From Butyrivibrio proteoclasticus B316 (GTDB taxonomy: Bacteria; Bacillota; Clostridia; Lachnospirales; Lachnospiraceae): a stretch of DNA of 64,000 nt. Where the stretch lies: assembly GCF_000145035.1 (NCBI RefSeq), contig NC_014387.1, positions 1,310,276-1,374,275 of the forward strand. Reading direction: 5' to 3'. Position numbers and translations under genes: made by a program. The notes under the pieces are model-generated. The model saw only the letters and a list, made by a program, of their open reading frames with translations, ran no database searches and was not told the DNA's origin. Each line of letters begins with the position of its first letter. Within the stretch, counting starts at the first letter, position 1. This document shows positions 34,978-44,800 of this stretch, in pieces.

Positions 34978-36306
34978 TTACAGGAGTCTTTGTAAATCTG
35001 TAAAGAAGGTTGGGTAGGATATTCCAACACAGGCATCATCTAAAATACGGGTAATTCCATCAGCGGAAAGAGCGGCAATTGCAAAACACATGGCCAGACG
35101 ATGGTCGTTGTGAGTGTTGATATCAGCTCCGTGGAGCGGTTTGCCGCCATGGATTATCATGCCGTCATCTGTAGCTTCGATATCTGCACCCATAGCGGTA
35201 AGGTTTTCTACGACAGTAGCAATTCTGTCTGATTCCTTAACCTTTAGCTCAGCGGCATCCTTGATGATAGTGTCGCAATTTGCTGTAGCTGCAAGGACAG
35301 CGACCATAGGAAGTTCGTCTATCATTGTCGGAATATCTTTTCCTCCAATTTCAAATTTGTTGTTCTGATTGCCGTGAAGTTCGCTGTATTTGACTAAAAT
35401 ATCAGCGCGAGGTTCGCCTGATTCGTTCATATTAAGAAGAGTGATATCTGCGCCCATTTGCTTGAGCACAGTTAAGATACCGCTTCTTGTCTTGTTGACT
35501 CCTACGTTTCTGATAAGAAGCTCAGATCCGGGAACCATAAGTGCCGCAGCAATAAAGTAAGCGGCAGATGAGATGTCTCCTGGAACGTTTATCTTGATGC
35601 CGTGAAGTGGCATTCCCGGATGGAGGATAGCAGCAGCGCTTCCATCTCTTGCTATTTCGTTATGTACATCTGCTCCAAAAGATGCAAGCATTATCTCTGA
35701 ATGATTTCTTGATAGAGCTGGTTCATAGACTACAGTTTCTCCATCTGCATAGAGGCCGGCAAGAAGTATCGCTGATTTTACCTGAGCGGAAGCAATAGGA
35801 TTTCTGTAGTTGATGCCTCTAAGCTTACAACCACCGCCTATATGAAGGGGAGCGCAGTCGTTCCCCATAACTGATGAAATATCTGCTCCCATTTGAGAAA
35901 GAGGCTTAATAATGCGGCTCATAGGCCTTTTTTCTATTGAGCTGTCACCTGTAATATTGGAATCAAATGGCTGGGCTACGAGGATGCCGGACATAAGCCT
36001 TGTGGTAGTTCCGCTGTTTCCGGTATAAAGAGTTGAAGCAGAGGCTTTAAGCCCATGCAGACCTCTTCCGTGAACAGTAATCTTAGGAACACCATTAGTA
36101 GGTTTCACTGTGTGGTCGATAATAATACCAAGCTTTTTGAAACAATCAATTGTTGAAAGACAGTCTGCGCTCTCAAGAAAACCTGTGATTTCAGTAGTGC
36201 CTTCAGCAAGGGCTCCAAACATTATGCTCCTGTGAGAAATGGATTTATCTCCGGGAACAAATACATCTCCTTTTAATGGGTGTGATGGTTTTTCAAGTGA
36301 TATCAT
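34978..36306 (-). CDS. aroA: 3-phosphoshikimate 1-carboxyvinyltransferase (EPSP synthase)
   Basis: 442 residues; the sixth step of the shikimate pathway, joining phosphoenolpyruvate to shikimate 3-phosphate. Seen: GDKSISHRSIMFGALAEG at the substrate site, GNSGTTTRLMSG, then KERPMSRI-type region (SSIEKRPMSRI), ESDRI in KVKESDRIATV, and NDHRLAM near the end. Length is normal. A GGAG site precedes ATG on the minus strand. Second gene of an operon after tyrA, 54 bases apart. Confidence 0.97.
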   Translation of the reverse strand: MISLEKPSHPLKGDVFVPGDKSISHRSIMFGALAEGTTEITGFLESADCLSTIDCFKKLGIIIDHTVKPTNGVPKITVHGRGLHGLKASASTLYTGNSGTTTRLMSGILVAQPFDSNITGDSSIEKRPMSRIIKPLSQMGADISSVMGNDCAPLHIGGGCKLRGINYRNPIASAQVKSAILLAGLYADGETVVYEPALSRNHSEIMLASFGADVHNEIARDGSAAAILHPGMPLHGIKINVPGDISSAAYFIAAALMVPGSELLIRNVGVNKTRSGILTVLKQMGADITLLNMNESGEPRADILVKYSELHGNQNNKFEIGGKDIPTMIDELPMVAVLAATANCDTIIKDAAELKVKESDRIATVVENLTAMGADIEATDDGMIIHGGKPLHGADINTHNDHRLAMCFAIAALSADGITRILDDACVGISYPTFFTDLQRLL

Positions 36307-36360
36307 TGTATAGTCTCCAAAAATTCAAATAAAATGAGTTTATAGATCTTACAGAAGCTG

Positions 36361-37464
36361 TCAGCCTTGTGCAAGAATAACCGTATATTCACTTGCTGTG
36401 AGAAGTGAGGTTGCCTGTTCAAGGTCTCTTCCATTATGGAATTCTATGCGGAGCGTTCCGCGCTCGTATTCTCTGTTGTGAACAATACCTATATTTTTGA
36501 TATTCACGTTGTGATCGGATAAAAGAACTGCCACAGCAGCCAAGCGTCCGGGCTGGTCATTGATCTCAACATGAAGAACATAAGTCTTGGGAATAGGTCC
36601 ACTGGCAAAATCCGTAAAGGATTCCCTGTAGGTTCTTGCTGAGGTAAAAAAGTCCAGAAGCTTGTCATTATCATGCTCATCAACAGCAAGTTTTATATCT
36701 ATAAGTGAATCAATGAGACTTTCCAAAAGCCCTGAAATATTATCGGAATTAGTATTACATATCTGCTGCCACATAACAGGAGAGGATGAGGATATTCTGG
36801 TAATATCCTTAAAACCTCCGGCGGCGATCGTTTTCATAAGATGATCTTCGTTGTCGCTATCTTTAACCAGATTTACAAGAGCTGCAGACAGGACATGAGG
36901 TACATGACTTATAGCAGCTGTTGCATAGTCATGCTGAAGATACGGAACAACTAAAGGGATTGCTCCCATTTTCCGTACTAGATTGTAGTAATCTTCAAGC
37001 CTTTCCTCATCGCAATTATCAGTTTTGGTCAGAATATAGTAAGCATTTTCTAAAAGTGTTGCCTTGGAATTCTGATAACCGATGCGCTCTGTTCCGGCCA
37101 TAGGATGGCCGCCGATAAACTGCTTCTCAAGGCCAAGCTCTTGAACCTTCTCATGTATGCTGTTCTTGACACTCCCTATATCCGTCAGAGTTGTCCTGGG
37201 ACTAAGATATGGGAGTAGCAGCTCCATGTTGTCATTATTTATCTCGACAGGAGCACAGAGAAAAATATAATCACAAGCTGTAAATTCAGGCCCAATCCTG
37301 TCAAGTGCGACGTCTATTGTTCCTTCGCTTTTGGCAGCTTCTACTGTTGATCTGTGAGGTGTATATGCGATGATCTTGCAATCCGGCTCGGCATTTTTAA
37401 TTGCTCTTGCCATGGAACCGCCGATAAGTCCAAGGCCGACAAAACCGTATATTTTACTATCCAT
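36361..37464 (-). CDS. tyrA: Prephenate dehydrogenase with ACT domain
   Basis: 367 residues. It oxidises prephenate to 4-hydroxyphenylpyruvate for tyrosine synthesis. The N-terminus has the NAD-binding GFVGLGLIGGSMA. GGHPMAGTERIGY and the histidine-containing core follow. Residues about 295-365 are an ACT domain (LHVEINDQPGRLAAVAVLL), the probable site of tyrosine feedback. Start set at ATG 37464, where the family begins. GAGGGG lies 12 bases upstream; a TTG three codons earlier is an alternative. First gene of the tyrA-aroA operon. Confidence 0.95.
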   Translation of the reverse strand: MDSKIYGFVGLGLIGGSMARAIKNAEPDCKIIAYTPHRSTVEAAKSEGTIDVALDRIGPEFTACDYIFLCAPVEINNDNMELLLPYLSPRTTLTDIGSVKNSIHEKVQELGLEKQFIGGHPMAGTERIGYQNSKATLLENAYYILTKTDNCDEERLEDYYNLVRKMGAIPLVVPYLQHDYATAAISHVPHVLSAALVNLVKDSDNEDHLMKTIAAGGFKDITRISSSSPVMWQQICNTNSDNISGLLESLIDSLIDIKLAVDEHDNDKLLDFFTSARTYRESFTDFASGPIPKTYVLHVEINDQPGRLAAVAVLLSDHNVNIKNIGIVHNREYERGTLRIEFHNGRDLEQATSLLTASEYTVILAQG

Positions 37465-37507
37465 AAAGGTCAAAATCCCCTCAACAATGCGTATTTGTGC
37501 AATAACA

Positions 37508-37536
37508 ACTATAACACTGTAACGTGCGAAAGTCAA
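37508..37536 (-). promoter_or_regulatory. Sigma-A promoter of the tyrA-aroA operon
   Basis: On the minus strand TTGACT (37536-37531), 17 bases, TATAGT (37513-37508). The start site would lie about 35 bases before tyrA. Confidence 0.7.
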
Positions 37537-37647
37537 CGCATTATATAAGGTTTTGTACTAAATAAATATTTAATATATAAATAATAATTTATCGCAATAT
37601 AGCATGTTAAAATGATATATGGGTGAAAGTATGCATGGGAGTACAAG

Positions 37648-39777
37648 ATGCAAGATAGTAAAAAGCGTTTAACTACAAATCAAATAATGAGCATAGTATA
37701 TGCTGTAATAGTGATTTCGCTTTTAATAGCTTCGCTATTTTTTTCTGATGCTTTCAGTCGGGACTATTTACCGGAAATGACTGATTACAATGGCTACTGG
37801 CACGATGAGGATGGAGATGTCTGGCAGATAACAGATATTAATGTTCGTGATCTGGGCGGAAGTATTATTCTGACCAAGACGCTCCCATACTATATATTCG
37901 ATGGCGATTGCATCTGCTTTGAATCAAAGAATGTTAATATAAAAGTCTCTGTAGGTAAGAGAAGAGTATATGATTTTAATGCACAGGAAAATATTACAGG
38001 AAAGGGCTATGGAGTGGCTTTTCACGCTGTAGGACTTTCAAGAGAAGATGCAGGCAATGTCATTACTCTTCAATTTGATACTCTGGTAGATAAAAATATA
38101 TCCGGTCAATTATACAGAGTCTATCTTGGTAAACCGGAGGATTATATTCGAAGGTTTATCTATGACAGATCTCTTTTAGTTCTTACTTCGACTATGATCA
38201 TATTCTTTGGGCTGCTACTTATGATATTATGGCTCGGTATTCCTGATAAATCCAAGGAACCATACAATGTTTTTGCCCTTGGAACTGCTGCTTTTATCTT
38301 AGGCCTTTGGTGCCTTATAAACACCAATATATTGCAGCTTTTATCAGGTCATTATTATTTCTGGCGAATCTTAGGAACCCTCATGATTCCTATGATAGGC
38401 TATCCTTTTGTTGTCTTTTGCAATTCCCTTACCAAACTGAAAAAGAGTATATACAATGTTTTGGCCTTTGCTGTATCTTCTGTGTCAGTTATTGCTATGC
38501 TTCTCCTGCGATATCTGGCAGGAATAGACATGATGAATTCATTAGTGCCCTTTACACTGGCAGGTGCCCTTTGTGACCTTATCATATTGATAATTATGGC
38601 CGTTGAGAATCATATTCAATGCAAAAAGCTTGATATACCATCAGGTTTTAGGGTGTTTAAGATTGGCGCTGTCATCCTTATAGCTTTGTCGGTTGTAGAT
38701 GTGATCCTGTATAGATTCTTTGACAAACTAAATGACTCTTATGGCGTATTTATGCGCTTTGGAATAGTTGTATTTATCATTGTCATGATATTTCAGTTTG
38801 TCAGTTGGTGGACGAGTGATCAGGTTGCTATCGATAGAGACAGATTTATCAACCGTTCACTTCAATTTGCGGCTACTTCGAGAAATCCTGTAGAGGGTAT
38901 CAAACTGCTCCTTGAATATCTTGGTAAAGAGCTGCTTGCCAAGAGAACCTATATCTTTGAAGCGAGTGATAATGGGATAATGCATGGCACCTACGAATGG
39001 TTCAGAGATGGGCTTACGCCTATGGAAAAAGAAATAGATGCAATGCCGACTGAAAAAGAAATGGAAAAGCTACATCAGAAGATCATGGCAGCCGAAAATA
39101 ACTGCTTTGTAATAAGGCATCCTGATGACATCAAAGAATTGTCTCCTTTTATGTATGAAATGATGCAAAAGGGTAATTTTTCTAATGCAGTATTTAGCCC
39201 AATCAAATCAGGAGATATCCCGATTGGCTTTATTGGAATCAGTGATATTCCTGCGGATAACATAAACAATGTCTATGAGATCATGGGAATCCTTCCATAC
39301 TTTTTTGCCCAGTTTATCAATCAGCGCAAAGAGCAGGACAGGATTATTTACTACAGCTATCATGATTCTCTTTCAGGAGCAAGAAACCGTACGGCCTTAA
39401 AAGAGTTTGTCAAAGAAAAACTCGATATGTCCCAGACCTTTGGCTATGTATTGTGCGAGATAGATGACCTTAAATCAGTAAATACAAGACTTGGACACGA
39501 TGCAGGTGATGCTATGGTCATCAACACTGCAAAGAGCATGATCGAGGCCTTTGGAGAAGAAAATGTATACAGATTGTCAGGTGAATCATTTGTAGCCTTT
39601 GGATTTGAAAGTGATGAGACTTATTTTGACAATGATGTGCAGAGAGCCAAGAGGCTTTTAAGTGAAAAAGAGTGTGAAACAACAGTCGCAGCAGTTTTTT
39701 GTTCTAATGGTGCAACGGATATAAATGTTGTTATCAAGTATACCTTTGAACTTCTGGAAAAAGAGAAAGAGGGATAA
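37648..39777 (+). CDS. Membrane sensor with 7TM-type region and degenerate GGDEF domain
   Basis: 709 residues. An N-terminal membrane anchor (17-32) is followed by an external beta-rich domain (about 35-165). About seven membrane helices occupy 170-390, in the arrangement of 7TM-DISM receptors. About 400-555 is a GAF-like domain, and 560-709 a GGDEF domain with EIDDLKSVNTRLGHDAGD but the signature SGESF (644-648). One of the glycine residues and the central acid pattern differ from GGDEF, so cyclase activity is doubtful and a binding or signalling role is more likely. Stop and the next start (TTG) are 2 bases apart, so it is cotranscribed with two kinases. Confidence 0.8.
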   Translation: MQDSKKRLTTNQIMSIVYAVIVISLLIASLFFSDAFSRDYLPEMTDYNGYWHDEDGDVWQITDINVRDLGGSIILTKTLPYYIFDGDCICFESKNVNIKVSVGKRRVYDFNAQENITGKGYGVAFHAVGLSREDAGNVITLQFDTLVDKNISGQLYRVYLGKPEDYIRRFIYDRSLLVLTSTMIIFFGLLLMILWLGIPDKSKEPYNVFALGTAAFILGLWCLINTNILQLLSGHYYFWRILGTLMIPMIGYPFVVFCNSLTKLKKSIYNVLAFAVSSVSVIAMLLLRYLAGIDMMNSLVPFTLAGALCDLIILIIMAVENHIQCKKLDIPSGFRVFKIGAVILIALSVVDVILYRFFDKLNDSYGVFMRFGIVVFIIVMIFQFVSWWTSDQVAIDRDRFINRSLQFAATSRNPVEGIKLLLEYLGKELLAKRTYIFEASDNGIMHGTYEWFRDGLTPMEKEIDAMPTEKEMEKLHQKIMAAENNCFVIRHPDDIKELSPFMYEMMQKGNFSNAVFSPIKSGDIPIGFIGISDIPADNINNVYEIMGILPYFFAQFINQRKEQDRIIYYSYHDSLSGARNRTALKEFVKEKLDMSQTFGYVLCEIDDLKSVNTRLGHDAGDAMVINTAKSMIEAFGEENVYRLSGESFVAFGFESDETYFDNDVQRAKRLLSEKECETTVAAVFCSNGATDINVVIKYTFELLEKEKEG

Positions 39778-39779
39778 AT

Positions 39780-41831
39780 TTGGAAGAGAGCAGACAGGAG
39801 AAAAACAGGCTCCATAGCATGGTTGTCCTTATAATTTCGGCTTTATGTCTGGGTGCAATTATTGAGAATATAACCATGGGGTGGGAATTCTGGATGCCAC
39901 CTCTTATTGGCGTTGGAATTCTTGCAATGTGGTGGATGCACATTGTTCAGTACAACAGGACTTCTTATAGAGAGAATTTCTATCTGATTTTTTCCATGGT
40001 TGTTACCTTCTACCATGGCGTTCACAGTTCAAGCTTTTTTGATGTTGTAATTGTATGTTCACTATTAATGGGAGCGGCTGCACTCCTGGGCCGAAAGACT
40101 ATTTTAAGACTTGTTCTCATAGAGTTTTACGCTGTGATGGCTGTGCAGCTTTCTCTTGCAATCAGATATTCGTATTATCAGTTTAATGGACTTGTTGTTT
40201 CAAGGCTTATCCTTCATCTTGTGGCTGCATATTTTATATATCTTATGCTCAGTAAGCTTGTTGAACAAAATCAGGAGAACCGGGCAGAAATAGATGAGCT
40301 ATGTAAAGAAAAAGCAAACAATGATATAGACATGGAAGACTTTCTGGTTAACATTTCACATGAACTTAGAACACCGTTAAACGTAATAAACGGACTTACA
40401 GATCTTATCCTCAGGAAAGAACCCAAAGAAAAAATAATCCAGATCAGAAATGCAGGACTTAGAATGGCTGGACAGATTGAAGATATTCAGGATTACAGTG
40501 AAATCAGGCAGAACAATCTGACACTTGAAAACAGCAGATACATGGTGACTTCAATCGTTCATGATATTCTTGCAAATTATAATGCCATGCATGTTAAGCC
40601 ACACCTGGAATTTATAGTTGATATTGACCCGACGGTACCTGCGGCATTAAAAGGTGATATAAGAAAGATACATAAGATAATTGCACATCTTCTTGACAAT
40701 GCTTTTAAATTTACGAATGAGGGTGGTGCATACCTCAGACTGTCAGCTCTAAAGAAAGAATACGGAGTAAATCTGATCATAGAAGTAACTGATACCGGCA
40801 TAGGAATGACGGAGAAAGATATTGAAAGCGTGCAAAAGGGTGTGTATCAGGCAAACAAGACAAGAACCAGAAGTACAGGAGGCATAGGTCTTGGCCTTTC
40901 TATCGTTTATGGTGTAGTAAGGGCAATGAATGGTTTTGTCAGAATAGAGAGCCAGCGCGGTAAGGGAACAACTGTCAGGGTGAGTATCTATCAGGAAGTA
41001 ATAGATCCATCGCCTTGCCTTGGCATTAGTACTGATAAGTTTATCAACATAGTTTTCTATGATTGCGGAGACAAACAGAGAGCTCCGGAAATTGATGAAA
41101 TGTACAGAAATATGGGCAAAAACCTCGCTGCAGGTCTTCGCGTAAACCTATATTTTGCCTCATCGCTTGATGATCTTAAAAAACTTGTATCCAGGGGGAA
41201 GATCACTCATATTTTCATGGAATACAGAGATTATGCCAGAGATAAGTCTTATATAAGAAATCTTGCTGATGGAAAGATAACAGTAACAATGATCTGCGAT
41301 AATGAATCGCAATATGTTACAGGTTCAAATATTGTATGTACAACCAAGCCATTCCATGCACTTACTATTGTGCAAATACTAAATGGCAATATAGAGGGTG
41401 CGGCTGATGTATTTACCAAAGAATTCAAGAAGCCGGAACTTAGCGGTATAAAGGCTCTTGTTGTAGATGATGAGCAAATGAACCTTGTGGTTGCAAGAGG
41501 TTTATTTGGTGAATACAAGATGAGCGTAGATACGGCAGAAAGCGGAAAAGAAGCAATTGAAATGTATAGCAGGGGAGATTATGACGTTGTTTTCATGGAT
41601 CATATGATGCCCGGAATGGATGGAATAGAGGCTATGAAGCTTCTTAGAGGTATGGCTGAACGTGATAACAGAAAGCTCAGGGTAATAGCTCTTACAGCCA
41701 ATGCTGTCAGCGGAGCAAAAGAGATGTTTATCAGAGAAGGATTTGACGGCTTTATTGCAAAGCCGATAAATATAGGTGAATTTGAAAGAGTAATGAATCG
41801 TGTAATGGCTGATAAAAAAGGTCAGCTGTGA
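39780..41831 (+). CDS. Membrane hybrid histidine kinase with pseudo-receiver and receiver
   Basis: 683 residues. Five or six membrane helices (12-160), then the dimerisation helix with H194 in NISHELRTPLN. The ATPase domain has N-box HLLDNAFKFTNEGG, DTGIGM and GGIGLGLS. Residues about 420-535 resemble a receiver fold but carry FMEYRD at the usual phospho-Asp position, so a glutamate replaces the acceptor. Residues about 555-680 are a true receiver with D607 in FMDHMMPGMDG. The start is TTG at 39780 after AGAGGGA. Phosphate would pass from H194 to D607 and then probably to an HPt, such as the one in the next gene. Confidence 0.88.
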   Translation: MEESRQEKNRLHSMVVLIISALCLGAIIENITMGWEFWMPPLIGVGILAMWWMHIVQYNRTSYRENFYLIFSMVVTFYHGVHSSSFFDVVIVCSLLMGAAALLGRKTILRLVLIEFYAVMAVQLSLAIRYSYYQFNGLVVSRLILHLVAAYFIYLMLSKLVEQNQENRAEIDELCKEKANNDIDMEDFLVNISHELRTPLNVINGLTDLILRKEPKEKIIQIRNAGLRMAGQIEDIQDYSEIRQNNLTLENSRYMVTSIVHDILANYNAMHVKPHLEFIVDIDPTVPAALKGDIRKIHKIIAHLLDNAFKFTNEGGAYLRLSALKKEYGVNLIIEVTDTGIGMTEKDIESVQKGVYQANKTRTRSTGGIGLGLSIVYGVVRAMNGFVRIESQRGKGTTVRVSIYQEVIDPSPCLGISTDKFINIVFYDCGDKQRAPEIDEMYRNMGKNLAAGLRVNLYFASSLDDLKKLVSRGKITHIFMEYRDYARDKSYIRNLADGKITVTMICDNESQYVTGSNIVCTTKPFHALTIVQILNGNIEGAADVFTKEFKKPELSGIKALVVDDEQMNLVVARGLFGEYKMSVDTAESGKEAIEMYSRGDYDVVFMDHMMPGMDGIEAMKLLRGMAERDNRKLRVIALTANAVSGAKEMFIREGFDGFIAKPINIGEFERVMNRVMADKKGQL

Positions 41832-41843
41832 TGGAGGTAGACT

Positions 41844-44800
41844 TTGATTCGAAAACTGCTGACAAAAGCAATTGAAAGAATAAAAGATCCATCAAGGTCT
41901 CTTAGAGAAAGAGTTTTTCTCGTGCTCACTCTTTTGACTGATGTAGTGGTGGTACTGGCGCTTATAAGCAATCTGATCGTAGGTGAAAATATAGTAGAAA
42001 ACATCACGCTTGCGATTGCTTTAGTAGCTGTGCCGGTTATTACCATTGTTGCAGTCAGAAAAAACAAGCTTCAGATGGCAGTCAGAATGATTGTACTGGG
42101 ACTTGCAGGGATAATTTTGCCTATTTTGTTCTACTTTGGCGGTGGCCTGACAGGTGGAGGATATCTTTGGATCATTTTCACCTACCTCTATTCTGGTCTT
42201 GTTCTTAGTGATAAATGGAGACCCCTTATGCTGGTAGTTATCACGATAGAATCAGGTCTTATGTTTTTTGATGCCTATATTCATCCTGAGAAGGTGATAG
42301 AGCACGAAAGGCAGATTTTTTATATTGATGCTCTTGTATCAGTAGTGATGGTGGGTATTATCTGCTGTATTATGGTCTGGTTTGTTGAATGGATGTTTAT
42401 TGAAGAAAATAAGAGAGCCAAAGAAGAGACCAGAAAATTTGAAGAGCTAAATAAATCGCAGAATAGATTCTTTTCCAGCATGAGCCATGAAATCAGGACT
42501 CCTATAAATTCTATTCTGGGACTTAACGAGATAATACTTCGTCAGGAGGACGCCTCTGACGAGATCAAAAAAGATGCCGGCAATATTCAGGGAGCCGGAA
42601 GAATGCTCCTTGCTCTGGTAAATGACATTCTTGATATTTCTAAGATTGAAGCCGGCAAAATGGATATCATTCCTGTCAATTACAGTGTGTCATCTCTTAT
42701 TTCTGAAGTAGTCAATATGATGTGGCTGAGGGCGGAACAAAAAGGGCTTACTCTTAATGTTGAGATTGATCCTACTTTGCCACAGGAATTATTTGGCGAT
42801 GAAGTAAGGATCAAGCAGATCCTGGTCAATCTTTTGAACAACGCAGTCAAATACACCAATGAGGGAACAGTTACCCTTCACATAGAAAAAGAGGATATCA
42901 AAGAAGAAAAGGTGCGCATTATCTTTTCTGTTTCCGATACAGGAATGGGAATTAAAGAGGATTCGATTCCATATCTTTTTGATGCTTTTCAGAGAATTGA
43001 TGAAGAAAAGAATACCAAAATCGAGGGTACAGGACTTGGTCTTTCTATAGTCAAACAGCTTGTTGAGCTGATGGACGGGGAGATTTCTGTTAATAGTGTC
43101 TATGCTCAGGGGTCTAATTTTACTGTTTCTCTGTGGCAGAAAGTAAGTAATCCGGCAGCAGTTGGCAATATCAGTATTACCAGCTATGGAAGTGTCAGAG
43201 ATGAAAAGAAATATGAGGCAAGCTTTACAGCTCCTGATGCTCGGATACTTATAGTTGATGATAACGAGATGAACCTGGAAGTTGAAAAGAAACTCCTTGC
43301 CGGAACGCAGATAAGGGTAGATACAGCTGACAGCGGAGCAAGTGCTCTTGCTCTTACTGTTGCTACCAGATACGACATTATCTTTATGGATCATCTCATG
43401 CCTGTCATGAATGGCATTGAATGTCTGCAGGCAATCAGAAAGCAGCCTGGCGGATATAACAATCATGTTCCGGTTATAGTTCTGACAGCCAATGCGGGCA
43501 GCGAAAACAGAGCACTTTACTCATCAAGCGGTTTTGACGGATATTTGGTAAAGCCTGTATCCGGAGCACAGTTCGAAGAAATGCTCCTTGACCACCTACC
43601 TGAATCCAAGGTTGTGATCAGCAGAGCTGCTGATCTTAGTAAATCCAAGCTAAATACAGCAAAAGGCTATAACAAAAAGGTTCCGCTTATTATCACGACA
43701 AACAGTATGTGTGATCTTCCTGCGAGAACTCTAAAAGAGCTTCAGATTGATACTATTCCTTTTAAGGTACATGTTGATGGCAAAGAATACTACGATGGTC
43801 TTGAGGCGGATACTGATGAGATTGTCAGATATATGAAGGCAGGCAAAGAGTTTACGTCTGAGCCTCCAACAGTTCAGGAATTTGAACAGTTTTTTGCCAA
43901 GGAGCTTAAAAAGGCTCATCAGCTCATCTACATTTCTCTGGCACCCGGAATCAGTGAAGAGTACGAAAGAGCAAGGCAGGCTGCTAAGGCATACGGAAAT
44001 GTATTTGTTTTTAATTCAGGTTTTAACTCAAGTTCTATGGGCATGCTTGCGCTTTTGGCATATAACATGTCTAATCAGGGAATGAGCCCCGGAAATATAA
44101 TAAATGAGCTTTCCAAATATAAAGATAAGGTCAGATGCAGCTTTGTAGCTAGTGACCCTATGGTTTTGCTTAAGAGGGGAATTATAGGAAAAAGACTTTG
44201 TGAGCTTATGGTCTCAATTGGCCTTAGGCCTTTTGTAGTAGTTAAAAATGATACCTTCAAGGTGGATAAGCTCCTTATAGGAAATAAGAAAAAGAGCTAT
44301 GACAGGTATATTAATTATGCAGTTCCAAGAAGATCTGATCATGACCTTGATGTGGCTATAGTCACATATTCTGATGTTTCTGAGGATGTACTTGCAAGGA
44401 TAAGAGAACGTATTTTAGCTAATGCGCCTTTTAAGAATATTATTTTCCAGAAGGCATCCGCGGCTCTTTCTGTAAGCTGTGGTCCCGGTGCCTTCGGAAT
44501 AATGTATATGGAAAAAACAGATCATCCCTATAACCTTGAAAAGCTATTGGTTTTCCCTGAAATTGAAGAAAATAAGCCTCTGTCAAAGGCAGGAAATGCT
44601 GCTTATGGTATTGACCTGGAGGATGATAAGGATTTATCAGCGGACGAAAAATGGTATGACAGGATTGAAGGAATAGATTCCAAGGTTGCCCTTGAAAACA
44701 GCGGTTCTGAGGAGTCTTTTAAGAGTGTTCTTAAGATCTTTTTGGATTCTATTGACAATAAGGCAGGAGAGATTACCGGATTCTACAATGCTGAGGATTA

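Noticed and set aside
37465..37536. N-terminal extension of prephenate dehydrogenase
   Set aside because: The extra residues overlap the promoter at 37508-37536 and do not belong to the family.
42789..43466. 225-codon frame opposite the kinase fusion
   Set aside because: Shadow of the kinase and receiver coding region, with no recognisable domain.
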